Shown here piece by piece: positions 7,479-15,234 of a stretch of DNA of 64,000 nucleotides (its first letter is position 1; each line of letters begins with the position of its first letter). Source of the DNA: Sphingobacterium wenxiniae (GTDB lineage Bacteria; Bacteroidota; Bacteroidia; Sphingobacteriales; Sphingobacteriaceae); contig NZ_FOZZ01000006.1 of assembly GCF_900116225.1 (NCBI RefSeq), forward strand, positions 124,001 to 188,000, in the 5' to 3' direction. The translations under genes and the position numbers were made by a program. A model generated the notes under the pieces. That model ran no database searches. It was not told where the DNA came from and saw only the letters and a program-made list of their open reading frames with translations.

Positions 7479-10412
7479 TTATTCAGCCCTTGGGTCACGT
7501 CTTAACGGCATCTTGCCACACCGTGTGACTTCAATGGCTGGACAACCAAACTCTACGACAACTTTACCTTCTATCAGATATAACCCAGCGCCCCGAAGCG
7601 GAAACTTAGCCAGTGATGGTGGAAAATGCACCGTATCAAAAAAAATCCCCTCAATATCTAAAAATGTTCCAAATCGCATTTGCTCGCCACGCTTTGTTTT
7701 TACGTACTTCTCTGTCACAAAGTCGCCTACCATACGGATTGTTTTACCCTTATAGCGCAATAAGTCATTAGCTTTTGCATCGCCCCTAAAATCACTCTTA
7801 GCAAGGTCAAACATTGTTCCGCTTACAATGAATCCCATTAACTCGATTTCATCATAATAATCCTCAATGACGGAAGTTTCAAGCTTCGGAAGTACAGGCT
7901 TCCTGCCTGTAGTTTCAAAGAGTCTAGGATTCGAGTCTCCTTTTTTTCCCGACAGCAAAATATGTGCTTCCCATAGCAGGTGTTTCTTCCCGATGCCCAA
8001 GAATCGAAAAGCACCGATACGGATAAGAATGATTAACTGCTCCAATCCTGCTCCTGTCCGCATAATAAAGTTCTCCAGACTTTTATAATTCCCGTTCAAT
8101 TGCCTTTCTTCAGCAATACGGCGCGCCAATTTGCTCTCAAGATTTTGCAGACCATCGAAGCCTAAGTATATATCTTTACCGTAAATGATTGTATTATAGA
8201 CCGACCTATTTACACATGGCAGACAGATCGTTGCGCCTGATACCTTTGCTTCATTTACATATACTTTTCTGTTATAAAAACCACCATAATTATTTAAGAC
8301 AGAAACCATAAACTCCAATGGGAAATATGTTTTCAAATACAAACTTTGGTAACTTTCGACAGCAAAACTGGCACTATGCGCCTTATTGAAACTATAGCCT
8401 GCAAAGCTCTCCATTTGTCGCCAAATTTCGCGGCTGATCTTTTCATCATAGCCCTTTGCTTTACAGTTGGCAAAATACTTATCCTCAATTTCAATAAGAT
8501 GTTCTTTGCTGCGGTACTTCCCGGACATCATCCTACGGAGTACATCGGCATCCGCCATGTCAAGGCCACCATAAGCGTTAGCGATTTTCATCACATCTTC
8601 TTGGTAAACCATAACCCCGTATGTTTCCTCAAGTTCCTGTTTAAATACCGGATGCGGGTAGACCGCTAAGGAAGGGTCATGATGACGACGTATATATTCC
8701 GCCATCATACCCGAAGAAGAAACACCTGGTCGAATGATTGAAGACGCAGCAACCAATGTCAGATAATCATCACACCGGAGTTTACAGAGCAATTGACGCA
8801 TGGCAGGGCTTTCAATGTAAAAACATCCTATTGAGTTTGCTGACCGCAACTGTTCCGCTATCTTCGGATCGTCAAAGAAGCGTTTGGGATTATCCGTACT
8901 GATGTCAACCCCTCGATTTAACTTCACAATCTCCTTACAGTCTTTTATATGTCCTATACCCCTTTGCGATAAAATGTCGAATTTTTCGAAGCCTATGTCT
9001 TCCGCCACATACATATCAAACTGCATGGTGGGCAAACCTTTGGGCGGGTAGTCCATTGCCGAGTAATAAGTTAAGGGCATCTCCGAAATCAGCACACCGC
9101 TCGCGTGTATAGTCCTTTGGTTGGGAAAATCAGCCATACGATTATAGACAGATAAGATCGTATTTGTTACTTCATTTTTGTTCAGCATGTGTTCCGGCTC
9201 GTCAACCAACCGATCAATTTCACTTTTAGGCAGACCGTACACTTTCCCAAGCTCGCGCAGTATGCTCCGCGAACGAAATGTACTCATTGCGCCCATCAGC
9301 GCGGTGTGCCCTGTTTGGTATCTGTTGAAAATATAGTCATACATTTCGTCACGCTCATTCCACGAAAAGTCAATATCGAAATCCGGCGGGCTTTTGCGTT
9401 TTGGATTAAGGAAACGTTCAAAAGGCAACTTCAATGCAATGGGGTCAACATCTGTAATGCCCAAGCAGTATGCTACCGCCGAATTGGCACCCGAACCACG
9501 GCCTACATAATGAAAGTCCCGTCTACGCGCATAACGGCAAATGTCGTCCGTTATCAGGAAATAACTCGAAAAACTTAACTCTTCGATTATCTCCAACTCC
9601 CGCTGTATTCGCTCGATAGCCTGTTTATCGCCTTTGGCATACCTCTTACTCAACCCGTCCAGTGTATACCTCTGAAGAAGTTGTTTATCATTATATCGAT
9701 TCCCCGTGTAAGTAGCCTTGTTCTTTACAGTCGTGAAATCCAAAGAAAACGAACATTGACTTAACAAACGATTGGTATTGGAGAGCAATTGCGGAAGTTC
9801 GGCAAATAAATGCATCAACTTTGTTTTTGGTATGAAAACTTCGTCAATAGGCGCTATCTGTTCCGGTTGCAACTGTGAGATAAGCAGGTTATTGTCAATA
9901 GCCCGCAATTGCTTGTGAAATGTATGTTCCGATCTTCGGAAACTTACCGGAGCGAAGATAACGCAACGGTCAAGCAGTCCCTTTTGCAGCAGAATTGCCT
10001 TTGACCGATCAGACGGGCGAACGCCTACATATTCATTATCGCGCAGCACAATTTCGTTTAGCCTTCTAAAGGGGTAAATGATGAAAACATCGTTAAAATC
10101 GGGAGCCAGATCGGGAACAGGTCTTTTGTCCCTATTGAGCAATGTGCGATAGTCGTTAATCTCTTTAAAGCCGTTTTCATTGCGGGCGATAGCGACAAAA
10201 CATAGCTTATCGCCTTCACGAAATTCCATGCCTGCGAGCGCATTAAGTCCACTTTTCCGCGCAAGCCGAATAAAGTCCAGTGATGCAGAACTGTTATTAA
10301 TGTCAGTGAGCACGGCAGTATCATACCCGTTTACGATCATACCAGACAATAAATCTTCGAGGCTTAATGTTCCATACCGCAAGCTGTAATAACTATGTAT
10401 ATTCAACAACAT
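7479..10412 (-). CDS. dnaE2: Error-prone DNA polymerase III alpha subunit (DnaE2-like)
   Basis: A 977-residue C-family DNA polymerase. It has an N-terminal PHP domain (about 1-200, starting LLNIHSYYSLRYG), a polymerase core with the catalytic PDFDIDFSW motif (about residues 340-350), GRGSGANSAVAYCLGI before it and FNKAHSASFA after it. Helix-hairpin-helix and OB-fold segments occupy the C-terminus. It is shorter than replicative DnaE (about 1160 residues) and matches the size of translesion DnaE2. It begins 2 bp after the DinB-like gene stop, so the two form an operon. The pair probably carries out damage-induced mutagenic bypass, as ImuB/DnaE2 cassettes do. No ImuA/RecA-like partner is adjacent. 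Confidence 0.9.
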   Translation of the reverse strand: MLLNIHSYYSLRYGTLSLEDLLSGMIVNGYDTAVLTDINNSSASLDFIRLARKSGLNALAGMEFREGDKLCFVAIARNENGFKEINDYRTLLNRDKRPVPDLAPDFNDVFIIYPFRRLNEIVLRDNEYVGVRPSDRSKAILLQKGLLDRCVIFAPVSFRRSEHTFHKQLRAIDNNLLISQLQPEQIAPIDEVFIPKTKLMHLFAELPQLLSNTNRLLSQCSFSLDFTTVKNKATYTGNRYNDKQLLQRYTLDGLSKRYAKGDKQAIERIQRELEIIEELSFSSYFLITDDICRYARRRDFHYVGRGSGANSAVAYCLGITDVDPIALKLPFERFLNPKRKSPPDFDIDFSWNERDEMYDYIFNRYQTGHTALMGAMSTFRSRSILRELGKVYGLPKSEIDRLVDEPEHMLNKNEVTNTILSVYNRMADFPNQRTIHASGVLISEMPLTYYSAMDYPPKGLPTMQFDMYVAEDIGFEKFDILSQRGIGHIKDCKEIVKLNRGVDISTDNPKRFFDDPKIAEQLRSANSIGCFYIESPAMRQLLCKLRCDDYLTLVAASSIIRPGVSSSGMMAEYIRRHHDPSLAVYPHPVFKQELEETYGVMVYQEDVMKIANAYGGLDMADADVLRRMMSGKYRSKEHLIEIEDKYFANCKAKGYDEKISREIWRQMESFAGYSFNKAHSASFAVESYQSLYLKTYFPLEFMVSVLNNYGGFYNRKVYVNEAKVSGATICLPCVNRSVYNTIIYGKDIYLGFDGLQNLESKLARRIAEERQLNGNYKSLENFIMRTGAGLEQLIILIRIGAFRFLGIGKKHLLWEAHILLSGKKGDSNPRLFETTGRKPVLPKLETSVIEDYYDEIELMGFIVSGTMFDLAKSDFRGDAKANDLLRYKGKTIRMVGDFVTEKYVKTKRGEQMRFGTFLDIEGIFFDTVHFPPSLAKFPLRGAGLYLIEGKVVVEFGCPAIEVTRCGKMPLRRDPRAE

Positions 10413-10414
10413 CG

Positions 10415-11578
10415 TTACCCCCTTTGATTCCGTGGTGGTGCACAGATAGCCTTTACGATAAATTTCGCTCCATAGCGAGCGCGGATTTTATCCATCGCTT
10501 GCAGTAGGTTAATCTCCTCCGTATTGTCGCTGAATAGATCCGTTTGATAAGAACCGTGAATCAGACTGGAAAACTTGACCCCGATCAGACGAATCAACAT
10601 CCTTCGACTATAGAGTTTTTTAAACAGCATCAATACCTTTTCAGTAAGTAGCCTGTCTGAATTGGTATAACCGATCTGCACCTGTTTAGTATGTGTATCT
10701 ACAAAGTTGGAATACCGTATTTTCAGCGTGACACAGCCAGTCAATTTTCGCTCTTTGCGCAGTTCAAAAGCAAGCGTGTCAACCATGCCAATAAGCGTCT
10801 GTTTGAGCAAGTCCATATCAATGGTATCCTGCTGAAAAGTAGTCTCCTTGCTCATGCTCTTCTGCTCGTGAAATGGCAATACAGGGCTATCGTCCAGTCC
10901 GTTTGCCTTTTTCCATATACTCACGCCATTCATTCCTAGTACACTCTCCATCGTAGAGACTTCCATCTGCTGTATCGTTGCGATTTTGTCAATCCCCATA
11001 TTACGCAGCAAGGAATATGATTTTTGTCCCACCATCGGGATTTTACGAATGCTTAATGGAGCGAGAAATGGTTTTTCAGTACCCCCATGTACATGCAGCT
11101 CTCCGCTGGGCTTTGCCTGTCCCGTAGCTATTTTGGAAACGGTCTTATTGACCGACAGGCCAAAGCTGATCGGAAGCCCTGTTTCTTTTATGATATGCTG
11201 ACGCAGCTCCCGTGTCCATTGCCAACAGCCGAAAAACCGATCCATCCCCGTTAGGTCAAGATAATGTTCGTCAATGGAGGCCTTCTCGACGAGGGGAACA
11301 CGCTCCTCGATTATTTCGGTGACCATCTTGGAATACTTGCTGTACATATCATGATCACCTCGTACCAATATAGCATCGGGGCAAAGCTGTCTCGCCAGTC
11401 TCATCGGCATACCCGAGTGGATGCCAAACTTTCGGGCTTCATAAGAACACGATGCCACTACTCCACGGTCGGACGAACCGCCTATCAAAATAGGCTTCCC
11501 CATCAAGTCATTATTGAGCAAACGTTCCACTGATACAAAAAAGGTATCAAGGTCACAATGCACGATACTCCGATTCAT
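10415..11578 (-). CDS. dinB: Y-family DNA polymerase (DinB/ImuB-like)
   Basis: A 387-residue translesion polymerase. Catalytic acidic residues are visible in CDLDTFFVSVE (D9, D11) and KASIDEHYLDL (D and E at about 108-109), so unlike ImuB proteins it keeps its active site. Fingers/palm motifs SYEARKFGIHSGMP and GLSVNKTVSKIATGQAKP, a little-finger domain (about 240-345) and a C-terminal QTDLF clamp-binding peptide complete it. It is first in an operon with the DnaE2-like gene. A palindrome ACTAA-N5-TTAGT lies 75 bp upstream and is shared with two DNA-binding-protein genes in the window, a candidate damage-response operator. No LexA/S24 repressor gene is adjacent. Confidence 0.92.
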   Translation of the reverse strand: MNRSIVHCDLDTFFVSVERLLNNDLMGKPILIGGSSDRGVVASCSYEARKFGIHSGMPMRLARQLCPDAILVRGDHDMYSKYSKMVTEIIEERVPLVEKASIDEHYLDLTGMDRFFGCWQWTRELRQHIIKETGLPISFGLSVNKTVSKIATGQAKPSGELHVHGGTEKPFLAPLSIRKIPMVGQKSYSLLRNMGIDKIATIQQMEVSTMESVLGMNGVSIWKKANGLDDSPVLPFHEQKSMSKETTFQQDTIDMDLLKQTLIGMVDTLAFELRKERKLTGCVTLKIRYSNFVDTHTKQVQIGYTNSDRLLTEKVLMLFKKLYSRRMLIRLIGVKFSSLIHGSYQTDLFSDNTEEINLLQAMDKIRARYGAKFIVKAICAPPRNQRG

Positions 11579-11652
11579 ATCTTACCTCCTTTCTTTTTTT
11601 TATCCCTTTGAAAACAACCTTCCAGAGAGAAGCATTTTCAAAACGTAAAATT

Positions 11653-11667
11653 ACTAATATTTTTAGT
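11653..11667. promoter_or_regulatory. ACTAA-N5-TTAGT palindrome upstream of dinB
   Basis: ACTAA-TATTT-TTAGT lies 75-89 bp before the dinB start. Two other copies of the ACTAA-N5-TTAGT pattern lie 66 and 73 bp before the ORF6N and KilA-N genes. Confidence 0.45.
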
Positions 11668-11821
11668 TTAATATGAAATGGTAAATAAAGATAAAATTAT
11701 ATATAGTTGATAAACAGTTGTATATATTAGCCATGACTACGTCCGGCTTATTGGCTTTGCGTTCAGATGGTTTTTTGGTTACTTCTATCAATGCTTCTTT
11801 ATTTAGCCTTGTTGGCTAATA

Positions 11822-12081
11822 TTACACAAATGGTTCTCTACTTGTATGGAAAATAGACACGACAAATACCGTTTTGAGGTTTTCATCGTATCAATAGACG
11901 ATAATAAAAGGAAATTTTTTGAGTGGTGTACAACGGAAGTCTCTGTCGCCTGTATCTGGTATAGTTTGGGGTTTTTGGTGATTAGTTTGAACCTTGTTCC
12001 CAGTTCTTTGAGAAATTGGTGTGCTAATCCCTTTCTCTTTTGTTCGTACCAATCGCAAGAGTCATGTAGTTCATTCTCCGC
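11822..12081 (-). pseudogene. RelE/ParE-type toxin, decayed
   Basis: Directly after the antitoxin stop, and in the same frame, the translation reads AENELHDSCDWYEQKRKGLA, then QFLKELGTRFKLITKNPKLYQI, the helical body of a RelE/ParE toxin. The N-terminal beta strand and start codon are missing. After LYQI the homology moves to another frame (FRCTPLKKFPFIIVY), then a TGA interrupts it, and the tail continues as YDENLKTVFVVSIFHTSREP. At least one frameshift and one stop are therefore present. The toxin must be inactive. The 120 bp further downstream hold nothing recognisable. Confidence 0.7.
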
Positions 12082-12312
12082 TTAAGGGTATACACTTTCC
12101 AAGTCTTTCTTTATGTCATCCCAACTTTTTGCAGTAGTCTTACCATCCAAGAACTCTTGTTTGGATTTTTCGAAGTCTGCTAATTGAGCATCTGTAAAAA
12201 CATAACTCTCGGCAGACTCATCAACGGTATATTGGATTCCGAAGCGTTCCAGTATTTCCTTTAGGACTTTTACGTCTTTGCTGTTTGGGATTTTTGCCGT
12301 TATCGTAGTCAT
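12082..12312 (-). CDS. Antitoxin of a ParDE-like module, toxin lost
   Basis: A 76-residue acidic protein (MTTITAKIPNSKDVKVLKEI at the start, DIKKDLESVYP at the end). The layout is typical of Bacteroidota antitoxins paired with RelE/ParE toxins: an N-terminal DNA-binding or dimerisation segment, then a flexible acidic tail that wraps the toxin. The tail includes FLDGKTTAKSWDDIKKDL. Its partner gene downstream is broken, so it is an orphan that may persist by neutralising related toxins or by decay being incomplete. The start at 12312 is followed by a complete frame without disruption. Confidence 0.7.
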   Translation of the reverse strand: MTTITAKIPNSKDVKVLKEILERFGIQYTVDESAESYVFTDAQLADFEKSKQEFLDGKTTAKSWDDIKKDLESVYP

Positions 12313-12472
12313 ACTGTACTGTTTTTAAAATGTTCTACACACAAATATAACGATTAATTCCTAAACTCCTCCCATACTTTCTGTATCACCGCTTTTGAGG
12401 TAGCTATATAATTGGTTCGGAAAAATTGATGGCAATGTGAATATATGCGCATTCGTCAACTAGAATGCCAAA

Positions 12473-12862
12473 TTAGACTTCTTTTGGATTGAGGTATTTC
12501 AATGAGGGAACCCTTAGGAAGTCTTTGTCATTGTCGGCCACCAAGGTGAGTTTATATACCATGGCAGTAGCGGCTATTAAAGCATCGGGTAGTTTCAGGT
12601 TGTAGTTTTTTCTGATCCGAATGGTTTCTTGGATAATGGATTCCTCTATGCCCAATACGGTCGAACCCATTATAAATTGTAGGTAGATTTCGATATCCTG
12701 TGCGTTAGGAGGGTTCCATACTTGTAGCTCTATCTCGGTGATGAATGAGACGATACTCTCCTTGTCCAAGATCCTGTCTAATCGTTCAAGGCTCTTTTCG
12801 GGGAAAGTACCATTTAGGTATTTGATGACAGCCGAAGTATCTATGAGATATCCCTTTGCCAT
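12473..12862 (-). CDS. vapC: PIN-domain ribonuclease toxin (VapC-like)
   Basis: A 129-residue single PIN domain. Metal-binding residues are seen at D8 (LIDTS), E43 (ITEIEL), D93 (LPDALIAATA) and the D110/D112/D114 cluster (LVADNDKDF), as in VapC toxins that cleave tRNA or rRNA. Its start overlaps the end of the upstream 70-residue gene by 22 bp, the usual antitoxin-toxin order and coupling. The specific RNA target is not predictable. Confidence 0.88.
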   Translation of the reverse strand: MAKGYLIDTSAVIKYLNGTFPEKSLERLDRILDKESIVSFITEIELQVWNPPNAQDIEIYLQFIMGSTVLGIEESIIQETIRIRKNYNLKLPDALIAATAMVYKLTLVADNDKDFLRVPSLKYLNPKEV

Positions 12863-13053
12863 TCTTCTCTTAGGTTTTGTAGCTGTTCGTCGATCTGGGA
12901 ATCACTCATGTTGTCCTGTACTTTATTGCGCAAAGAGGATAGCTTTGTAGAAGGTGTTTTGATCATCTTGATGAGGTTCAATTCTTCAAGCTCCTTCAAC
13001 AAGCGGTATGCTTTGTGATTCTTTAACTCTATTACCAACTTTTCCATATCCAA
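12841..13053 (-). CDS. Putative antitoxin of the VapC-like toxin
   Basis: A 70-residue protein rich in charged residues and mostly helical, with a C-terminus (DSQIDEQLQNLREEWQRD) that would suit binding in the toxin groove. It precedes and overlaps the PIN toxin gene, which is the main reason for the call. No classical AbrB or ribbon-helix-helix motif is obvious. The N-terminal EKLVIELKNHKAYRLLKELE probably forms a helical dimerisation segment. Confidence 0.7.
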   Translation of the reverse strand: MDMEKLVIELKNHKAYRLLKELEELNLIKMIKTPSTKLSSLRNKVQDNMSDSQIDEQLQNLREEWQRDIS

Positions 13054-13115
13054 ATTTACTAAAAAAAATCAATTATTTATTGGACAGTACAATAGACAGA
13101 AAGATTAATCGAATC

Positions 13116-13718
13116 TCACTTTTTATTGCGTCCAATATCAAAACCTTTCACTACGGTTACACCTTTACGGGAGCGCGGTTCCGTATTTTCTTGCAATCGG
13201 TCGATGTATTCGAAGAGCAGTTCAATATTTTGGTCGTGACCTTTTTGTTTCTTGGCGATTTGTTCTACGGTGTATTTGATCTCGGCTATTTCCAACTTCA
13301 TTTCAGTGTTGATATATACCATATCCCTAAGCTTGACAAAGACATCTATTATTCGAATACTCATTGTGATGGCCTGTTCTGTTTTTAGAACGTTTGAAAG
13401 CATCAATACACCATGTTCTGTAAATACGAAAGGAAGGTACTTCGAATAGCGCCCCCGTTCTAAGGTCGCATTTTGCGATCTTAGAATTATATCATACTCT
13501 TCTTTCGTTAACTCGAACATAAAATGTTCAGGAAATCGGATGATATTTCTTCTAACCTGCTCCTTAAGCCTACGCGTTTCCACACCATATAATTCTGCAA
13601 GATCATTATCCAGCATGACCTTTTGCCCTCTGAACTCGCAGATTTTATTTAATACAAGAACTTCGTCACTTATGCTCTTCAGTGTGGTGGATATTTTACT
13701 TTTACTCATAATTTCCAC
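13116..13718 (-). CDS. ORF6N domain-containing DNA-binding protein
   Basis: A 200-residue protein with the ORF6N domain at about residues 22-115. Hallmarks are RGQKVMLDNDLAELYGVETR, IRFPEHFMFELTKEEY and FVFTEHGVLMLSNVLKT. The C-terminal half (about 120-185) is a predicted coiled coil, followed by a basic tail. ORF6N proteins come from phage antirepressor/regulator modules and are common in Bacteroidota accessory regions, where their role is mostly unknown. It has a free-standing promoter region with the ACTAA-N5-TTAGT palindrome 66 bp upstream. A fragment of a related gene survives at 7317-7358. Confidence 0.85.
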   Translation of the reverse strand: MEIMSKSKISTTLKSISDEVLVLNKICEFRGQKVMLDNDLAELYGVETRRLKEQVRRNIIRFPEHFMFELTKEEYDIILRSQNATLERGRYSKYLPFVFTEHGVLMLSNVLKTEQAITMSIRIIDVFVKLRDMVYINTEMKLEIAEIKYTVEQIAKKQKGHDQNIELLFEYIDRLQENTEPRSRKGVTVVKGFDIGRNKK

Positions 13719-13783
13719 GTGTTATAATGATACTTATGAAATCATAATCCTTGATCTAAATGTAACAAGTATTTTTTTTGATA

Positions 13784-13798
13784 ACTAAAGAAATTAGT
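13784..13798. promoter_or_regulatory. ACTAA-N5-TTAGT palindrome upstream of the ORF6N gene
   Basis: ACTAA-AGAAA-TTAGT, extended by one complementary base pair on each side, lies 66 bp upstream of the ORF6N start. Confidence 0.45.
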
Positions 13799-14243
13799 TT
13801 TTAAAAATGCAAATCACTATATTTGAATCAGTAAACGGTAACGTATTTACCATAGGTCTCATTATGTGATATTATGGAATTAACAAGCAGTTTTACGTAA
13901 AACGTTTGTAATACCTTATAAATAAAGGGTTTTAGCTTACTTAGTTACAAAAAGTACAACATAAGTACAACTTTTTGAATGTAGTGTATAATCCCAAAAA
14001 AGAAATTGAAAAGAGATCATTTTGATTACAAAAATGTTCTCTTTTTTTATTGTCTGAATTTTAGATTTTCTTCAATTACTTCCATTTGATTGCTGTACTG
14101 ACTTTCAGAAAGTGTTCGTTTCGGTGCGTTAGCACCGTATTACACTGCATTACAACACCTTGTATATTGTCGATAAAAACCAAGAGAGTGAACTTTGTAA
14201 AAGCTGCAGCAAAGTATTTATTAACTCTTTAATTTTTAGTAAA
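13799..14243. other. AT-rich gene-free stretch
   Basis: About 440 bp between the ORF6N gene and the next gene, which are divergent. It holds a short direct repeat (AGTACAAC twice near 13954-13972), a terminator-like hairpin at 14013-14048 and otherwise no supported gene. The promoters of both neighbours should lie here. Confidence 0.5.
14013..14048 (+). terminator. Possible intrinsic terminator
   Basis: GAGATCATTTT pairs with AAAATGTTCTC, one mismatch, followed by a run of seven or more T. No plus-strand gene ends just before it, so it may end an antisense or small transcript. Confidence 0.4.
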
Positions 14244-14699
14244 ATGGCAAGACAAAAAGGACTTATGAAGTATGTCGGAACGATTGGCGATGTGCGACAC
14301 TTCAAGATAAAAGGTCAAAAAGGATTTTTCGCCGGAATGGTTGGCGGTCCCACCGCTGAACAAATCAAAACTGCTCCCGAATTTGAACGTACGCGTGAGA
14401 ATATGAACGAATTTGGTGGATGTGCCAGGGCTGGCAAATCGGTCAGAACCGCTCTTTCTTCGCTGATGTCCAAAATGGCAGATAGCAAGGTTACAGGACG
14501 TTTAACTTCAGTAATGAAGAAAATCAACTTAGAGGATGGAACGGAAGCCAGAGGCTACCGTAAAGCGTGGCAAAGAAGCGTGGGCTGTGCGGTGGGAAGA
14601 AAAAATACGGCTTCTGAACCCCGAAAAATATTAGCGTTGGCATTTGAGCGTTGGGATATTTTTCGGGGTGAAGACTATGGCATTGGCTATTTTGCATAA
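14244..14699 (+). CDS. Conserved Bacteroidota hypothetical protein, C-terminus replaced
   Basis: The ATG at 14244 is preferred over 14160 because the family start MARQKGLMKYVGTIGDV lies there. The first 110 residues (GQKGFFAGMVGGPTAEQI, FERTRENMNEFGGCA, AGKSVRTALSSLM, RLTSVMKKI) match a small Bacteroidota family of about 200 residues with no known function. After EARGYRK, near 14568, the sequence changes to AWQRSVGCAVGRKN and beyond, encoded by a G-rich repetitive stretch unlike the rest. The native C-terminal half appears to have been cut off, so the product may be non-functional. Confidence 0.6.
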   Translation: MARQKGLMKYVGTIGDVRHFKIKGQKGFFAGMVGGPTAEQIKTAPEFERTRENMNEFGGCARAGKSVRTALSSLMSKMADSKVTGRLTSVMKKINLEDGTEARGYRKAWQRSVGCAVGRKNTASEPRKILALAFERWDIFRGEDYGIGYFA

Positions 14700-15060
14700 T
14701 GTTATTATAGGACATTTTTGCGTTGGCATAGTCGCCTATAAGCGTGGGGAAAATGTACTATAATGCCACATTATGTAACTTAGCTTCCGCCGATTTACAT
14801 ACTGGCATAAACGGAACGGTGGTGGTGGTTGGAGTGCAGTGTCTTTTTGCTTTGTTTTTTAGTGTTGGACAGCTCTTTGCCACCGCAGGAACGAGAATAG
14901 CAATGTGCTGTGGAGCGTTGGTAAAAACAACGCAAAAAGTATGACAGTTGCAAACGGCGGCAATGCCATAGAAGACAGACGAAGCGGTGGGCTTGTGCGG
15001 TGGGTCTGGCTAAAGCCGACTTTTTTTGTGTGTTGGCAGAGCGTGGGGAATTATTCTTTC
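14565..15060 (+). repeat. G-rich repetitive stretch with recurring GCGTTGG/GCGTGGG words
   Basis: About 500 bp strongly G-skewed on the plus strand. Words such as GCGTTGG, GCGTGGG and GCGGTGGG recur about ten times (near 14566, 14578, 14590, 14633, 14648, 14720, 14742, 14916, 14983, 14996, 15042). It overrides the end of the preceding gene and reaches the 55-codon ORF downstream. Small frames in it have no recognisable product. Its composition differs sharply from both sides, which suggests foreign or rearranged DNA. Confidence 0.5.
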
Positions 15061-15228
15061 TTACCTTAATCCAAATCTATAAAAATCATCAGGTAATGCT
15101 TTGTCTTTAAATTTTAATTTACTGTCTTCAATCAAAATATCAAATAAAGCATTTTCGGACTGTTCTTGTAGAACAGCCGTTTGTTCAGGGAATTGAACAA
15201 CATGCTTTATTTGATGATTATGGGGCAT
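15061..15228 (-). CDS. Small hypothetical protein, last gene of the KAS operon
   Basis: A 55-residue frame from the ATG at 15228, starting 6 bp after the ketoacyl synthase stop. It has the tight spacing of the rest of this operon and would be translated from the same mRNA. The sequence begins MPHNHQIKHVVQFPEQT and ends KALPDDFYRFGLR, hydrophilic and without signal or membrane segments. I recognise no family. It could be a real small partner protein or the tail of a lost gene. Confidence 0.5.
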   Translation of the reverse strand: MPHNHQIKHVVQFPEQTAVLQEQSENALFDILIEDSKLKFKDKALPDDFYRFGLR

Positions 15229-15234
15229 AAAAAT

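Noticed and set aside
11846..12085. Plus-strand frame of 79 codons
   Set aside because: It is the antisense of the decayed RelE/ParE toxin, whose remnant explains the sequence.
14744..14944. Plus-strand frame of 66 codons in the G-rich stretch
   Set aside because: Composition-driven frame in repetitive DNA; no family resemblance or start context.
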